DNA of 64,000 nucleotides from the NCBI RefSeq assembly GCF_026341825.1, contig NZ_JAPENY010000001.1:1860001-1924000 (forward strand), read 5' to 3'. Under the pieces are notes generated by a model. That model worked only from the letters and a program-made list of their open reading frames with translations. It was not told the DNA's origin and ran no database searches. The position numbers and the translations under genes are program-made. Numbering within the stretch: position 1 is the stretch's first letter; the number at the start of each line of letters is the position of its first letter. The stretch comes from Streptomyces sp. NBC_00620. GTDB taxonomy: Bacteria > Actinomycetota > Actinomycetes > Streptomycetales > Streptomycetaceae. This document shows positions 61,725 through 64,000 of the stretch, piece after piece.

Positions 61725-62117
61725 GATCTGCCTTCCGTTGCCTTCTTTTGACTCTCCGATCCTCGCACGGACCGGCCCACGCGTCGCCCGGCCACCACCT
61801 CCGGGCGAGCAACCGCGTGCAGGGCTTGCAGAAATCCGGCCGAGTCCTCTCCGTACCGGGGCGCGTCGCGGCGATCCGTGGCATTGTCGACGACAAGCTC
61901 CCGTTGCCCCGTATTAATCCGCTATTGGACTTGATCGACACGTGAGCGGCTCTCGCTCTTAGTTCGCCCGGAGTCTCCGCCCATGACCCGGATGCCCGCC
62001 CTCACATGCCACGGCCCCCTCGGACGGGCATGATCCGGATAAGGGTGGAAAGGTGAACTGTGTGTCATTGGGGGTACTCAGAACCCCCGACGTACGCCAC
62101 CGAGGAGGAGGAAACCC
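61725..62117. promoter_or_regulatory. Divergent gap between cyclophilin and DUF5324 genes
   Basis: 393 bp without a gene. It contains an AT-richer stretch GTATTAATCCGCTATTGG (61911-61928) that could serve promoters of both genes, and a short hairpin GGGGGTactcagaACCCCC at 62071-62089 about 28 bp upstream of the DUF5324 start. No DnaA box or known operator seen. Confidence 0.4.
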
Positions 62118-62819
62118 GTGACCCGCATCGACAGCGTGCGCGCCGCGAGCGGCTCGGCGAAGGACAGCGTGCTGCACGCCGCGGAAGTGGTGGCGCCTTA
62201 CGCCGACACAGCCAAGGACAAGGCCTCGCACTATGCGCACGAGGCGCGTGTACGTCTCGCGCCCAAGGTGTCTCTGGCTGCCGAACAGGCCCGCGTCCAG
62301 TACGACGCCCATCTCGCCCCACGCGTTGAGCAGGCTCGTACGCATGTGCCGCCGAAGGTCGACCAGGCAGCTCACGAAGCCGCCGTCCGTACCCGCAAGG
62401 CGGCTCGTCAGGCCGCCGACTATTCCAAGCCGAGGATCGAGCAGGCGGTGGCCGCGGCCCAGCCCGTTCGGGAGGAGGCCGCGTCACGTGGTGTGGCGGC
62501 ACTCGCCGCGCTGCGTGGTCAGGTCTCGCCGAAGGAGATCCAGAAGCTGGTCCGCAAGCAGGAACGGCGGGCGAGGGTCGGCCGTCTCGCCAAGGGTCTG
62601 GCCGTCCTGGGCATTCTGGCGGGCGGCGCATTCGCTGCCTGGAAGTGGTGGGACAAGCAGGCCAACCCCGACTGGCTCGTCGAGCCGCCGGCCGCGACGG
62701 AGGTGCCCGAGGCGGCTCACCTGACGTCGGTCGACGGCAGCGGCCAGTCCGACCTGGACCCCGAGGTCCAGGCCAAGGAGGCCGAGGAGGAAGCGGCGGA
62801 GCGCGACGACCGCCACTGA
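62118..62819 (+). CDS. DUF5324 family membrane-associated protein
   Basis: 233-aa protein. The N-terminal 130 residues are Ala/Arg/Lys-rich helical repeats (VRLAPKVSLAAEQARVQYDA, HLAPRVEQARTHVPPKVDQA), which look apolipoprotein-like. One transmembrane helix (GRLAKGLAVLGILAGGAFAA, about 155-174) follows, then an acidic C-terminus (EEEAAERDD). GTG 62118 has the strong site GGAGGAGGAAA. I associate the text with DUF5324 of Streptomyces; no function known. A 22-bp hairpin follows. Confidence 0.8.
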   Translation: MTRIDSVRAASGSAKDSVLHAAEVVAPYADTAKDKASHYAHEARVRLAPKVSLAAEQARVQYDAHLAPRVEQARTHVPPKVDQAAHEAAVRTRKAARQAADYSKPRIEQAVAAAQPVREEAASRGVAALAALRGQVSPKEIQKLVRKQERRARVGRLAKGLAVLGILAGGAFAAWKWWDKQANPDWLVEPPAATEVPEAAHLTSVDGSGQSDLDPEVQAKEAEEEAAERDDRH

Positions 62820-62850
62820 CCTTCCGTCCTGGGTTCGGATTCTGATCTCA

Positions 62851-62900
62851 ACATCGCTGTGGGGCAGGAGACTTGAGGGTCTCCTGCCCCACAGCGATGT
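62851..62900. terminator. 22-bp perfect hairpin terminator abutting parS
   Basis: Arms 62851-62872 and 62879-62900 (core CATCGCTGTGGGGCAGGAGA), loop TTGAGG. Its 3' end overlaps the first two bases of the parS site at 62899. Confidence 0.88.
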
Positions 62901-62912
62901 TTCACGTGGAAC
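62899..62912. promoter_or_regulatory. parS: parS site (variant), first of a pair
   Basis: GTTTCACGTGGAAC, the common Streptomyces variant of the ParB site, overlapping the end of the DUF5324 terminator. A degenerate half-site GTTTCACATG lies at 62921. Confidence 0.82.
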
Positions 62913-62941
62913 CGGGGCGAGTTTCACATGTGGGCGACGAT

Positions 62942-62955
62942 GTTTCACGTGGAAC
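62942..62955. promoter_or_regulatory. parS: parS site (variant), second of a pair
   Basis: GTTTCACGTGGAAC, identical to the site at 62899-62912 and 43 bp from it (start to start), so ParB loading at two adjacent sites is possible. Confidence 0.82.
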
Positions 62956-63125
62956 CGGCGAGCGGGCAGTGCCGTGAGCCCGCGAGCGTCGCGCCGTCGC
63001 GCCGTCGCGCCGAGAAGGAGTAATGCGATGAGTGACGAAGGGGGCTTGGTCGTCTGCGGGCAATGAGACCAATGCCCCCGGGCCGCCCCACCCACCCACT
63101 CACCCACGCTGCGCCTTGCCATGCA

Positions 63126-63167
63126 AAAGCCCCTCCGACCTGCGTTTCCGCAGGTCGGAGGGGCTTT
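63126..63167. terminator. tRNA-Ala terminator
   Basis: AAAGCCCCTCCGACCTGCG / CGCAGGTCGGAGGGGCTTT, perfect 19-bp stem with TTTC loop, immediately downstream of tRNA-Ala on the minus strand. Confidence 0.88.
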
Positions 63168-63174
63168 CCGGATG

Positions 63175-63247
63175 TGGAGCCTAGGGGAGTCGAACCCCTG
63201 ACATCTGCCATGCAAAGACAGCGCTCTACCAACTGAGCTAAGGCCCC
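63175..63247 (-). tRNA. tRNA-Ala (anticodon TGC)
   Basis: GGGGCCT acceptor, D-arm AGCTCAGTTGGTAGAGC, anticodon TGC in CTTTGCATG, T-arm AGGGGTTCGACTCCCCT and discriminator A; CCA not encoded. The gene is 73 nt long. Confidence 0.95.
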
Positions 63248-63429
63248 GGAAGAGGAGCGTCCGGCCGAAAGTACCCCTTTCGACTGGCGCCGGGGACCAG
63301 AGTACCGGGTCACCCCCGGGATCTCGCAAAAAGATTGGGGGTCCCCGTGGACGACCACTCTCCGTAAGATGCTCGACGTGGTTCGCTACAGCGAACCGCG
63401 GTATTTGGGGAAGCGATGGGGAGACGCAA

Positions 63430-63978
63430 ATGGACGCCGCACAGCAGGAAGCAACCGCGAGAGCCCGGGAGCTGCAGCGGAACTGGTACGGGGAGCCGTT
63501 GGGGGCGCTCTTCCGTAGGCTCATAGACGATCTGGGACTCAACCAGGCGCGTCTTGCCGGGGTGCTGGGCCTGTCCGCGCCCATGTTGTCGCAGCTGATG
63601 AGCGGTCAGCGCGCCAAGATCGGCAATCCCGCGGTGGTGCAGCGGGTGCAGCTGTTGCAGGACCTGGCGGGGCAGGTCGTGGACGGCAGCGTCAGCGCCG
63701 CGGAGGCAACCGAGCGTATGGACGAGATCAAGAAGTCTCAGGGGGGCTCCGTGCTCAGCAACACCACACAGTCGACGAGCAGTTCGGGTGCGCCCACGGT
63801 CAAGCGGGTGGTCCGCGAGATCCAGTCACTGCTGCGCTCGGTGGCAGCCGCGGGGGACATCATCGACGCGGCGGACACTCTCGCCCCGACCCACCCGGAA
63901 CTGGCAGAGTTCCTCCGGGTGTACGGCGCCGGCCGCACCTCGGACGCGGTCGCGCACTACCAGTCGCACCAGAGCTGA
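63430..63978 (+). CDS. HTH DNA-binding protein
   Basis: 182-aa protein. A helix-turn-helix of the Xre/Cro type lies at about 25-65 (LGALFRRLIDDLGLNQARLA, GVLGLSAPMLSQLMSGQRAK). The rest is helical with a Ser/Thr-rich linker and AADTLAPTHPELAEFLRVYG at the end. ATG 63430 follows GGGGAG. Conserved near the crgA end of this Streptomyces region; targets unknown. The gene is complete in the window. Confidence 0.82.
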   Translation: MDAAQQEATARARELQRNWYGEPLGALFRRLIDDLGLNQARLAGVLGLSAPMLSQLMSGQRAKIGNPAVVQRVQLLQDLAGQVVDGSVSAAEATERMDEIKKSQGGSVLSNTTQSTSSSGAPTVKRVVREIQSLLRSVAAAGDIIDAADTLAPTHPELAEFLRVYGAGRTSDAVAHYQSHQS

Positions 63979-64000
63979 ACGGAGGCCCGGCCGCTGCACA

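Noticed and set aside
62921..62934. GTTTCACATGTGGG as a third parS of the right-hand group
   Set aside because: Only the left half matches; five positions differ from the variant consensus, so it is at most a half-site.

Overview
The window looks like a core chromosomal segment of a Streptomyces. It is very GC-rich with strong third-position GC bias and many GTG starts. It carries the actinobacterial marker genes crgA, bpa, class E sortases, fhaA/fhaB and a PASTA kinase. Gene content and order match the region a few tens of kb from oriC in Streptomyces. Three good parS (ParB) sites, one degenerate half-site and an excess of DnaA boxes fit that position.

Layout. 1-1764 (minus): E1 beta (cut by the window edge) and E1 alpha of a branched-chain 2-oxoacid dehydrogenase. 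2121-8167: an orphan NarL-type response regulator, a PNPOx-fold protein, an APH-fold kinase and two divergent membrane Ser/Thr kinases. 8283-12562: proteasome activator Bpa, a small secreted/membrane protein, a quinone oxidoreductase and an ABC exporter pair. 12614-19986 (minus): K+ channel, moeA and a mobA-like gene downstream of a second complete E1a-E1b-E2 set, with the divergent Lrp/AsnC gene (bkdR-like) at 20162. 20716-24722: TetR, PaaH-like 3-hydroxyacyl-CoA dehydrogenase and PaaN-like aldehyde dehydrogenase, followed by a 227-bp MITE. 24951-33970: SpoU methyltransferase, HTTM and DUF5819 operon, acyl-CoA dehydrogenase, rhodanese, J-domain protein, DUF2252, HxlR and FMN reductase.

34.0-45.7 kb is an accessory region between the FMN reductase gene and tRNA-Leu. 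It holds a decayed conserved gene, a decayed ISAs1 transposase, and a lower-GC three-gene module (TIR-domain protein, SAM methyltransferase, convergent NUDIX hydrolase). It also holds an ISL3 remnant split by a composite transposon made of two inverted ISAs1 copies with a perfect 10-bp target duplication, a DUF2750 gene, an IS5 remnant, and a broken integrase-like gene coupled to a 599-aa DDE-type transposase. The TIR module is the best candidate here for an undescribed system, probably defence-related, but its function is not shown by the sequence.

46.4-54.6 kb is the conserved growth/division Ser/Thr signalling operon (fhaA, fhaB, pstP, rodA/ftsW, pbpA, pknB). A 47-codon ORF with coding-like third positions overlaps the fhaA start. 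54.8-58.6 kb holds three class E sortases with trpG/pabA and a 53-aa membrane protein coupled between them. The right end carries DUF881, crgA, a DnaA-box cluster, a zinc-ribbon rhomboid protease, a cyclophilin, DUF5324, tRNA-Ala and an HTH regulator.

Regulatory links visible in the sequence: one palindrome (ACCGATCGTTCGGT or a single-mismatch version) sits upstream of the E1 alpha/bkdR pair, between paaH and paaN, and upstream of the acyl-CoA dehydrogenase. This suggests one regulator, most simply the local TetR, tying acyl-CoA and branched-chain catabolism together. A KstR-type palindrome adds a second input at the acyl-CoA dehydrogenase.
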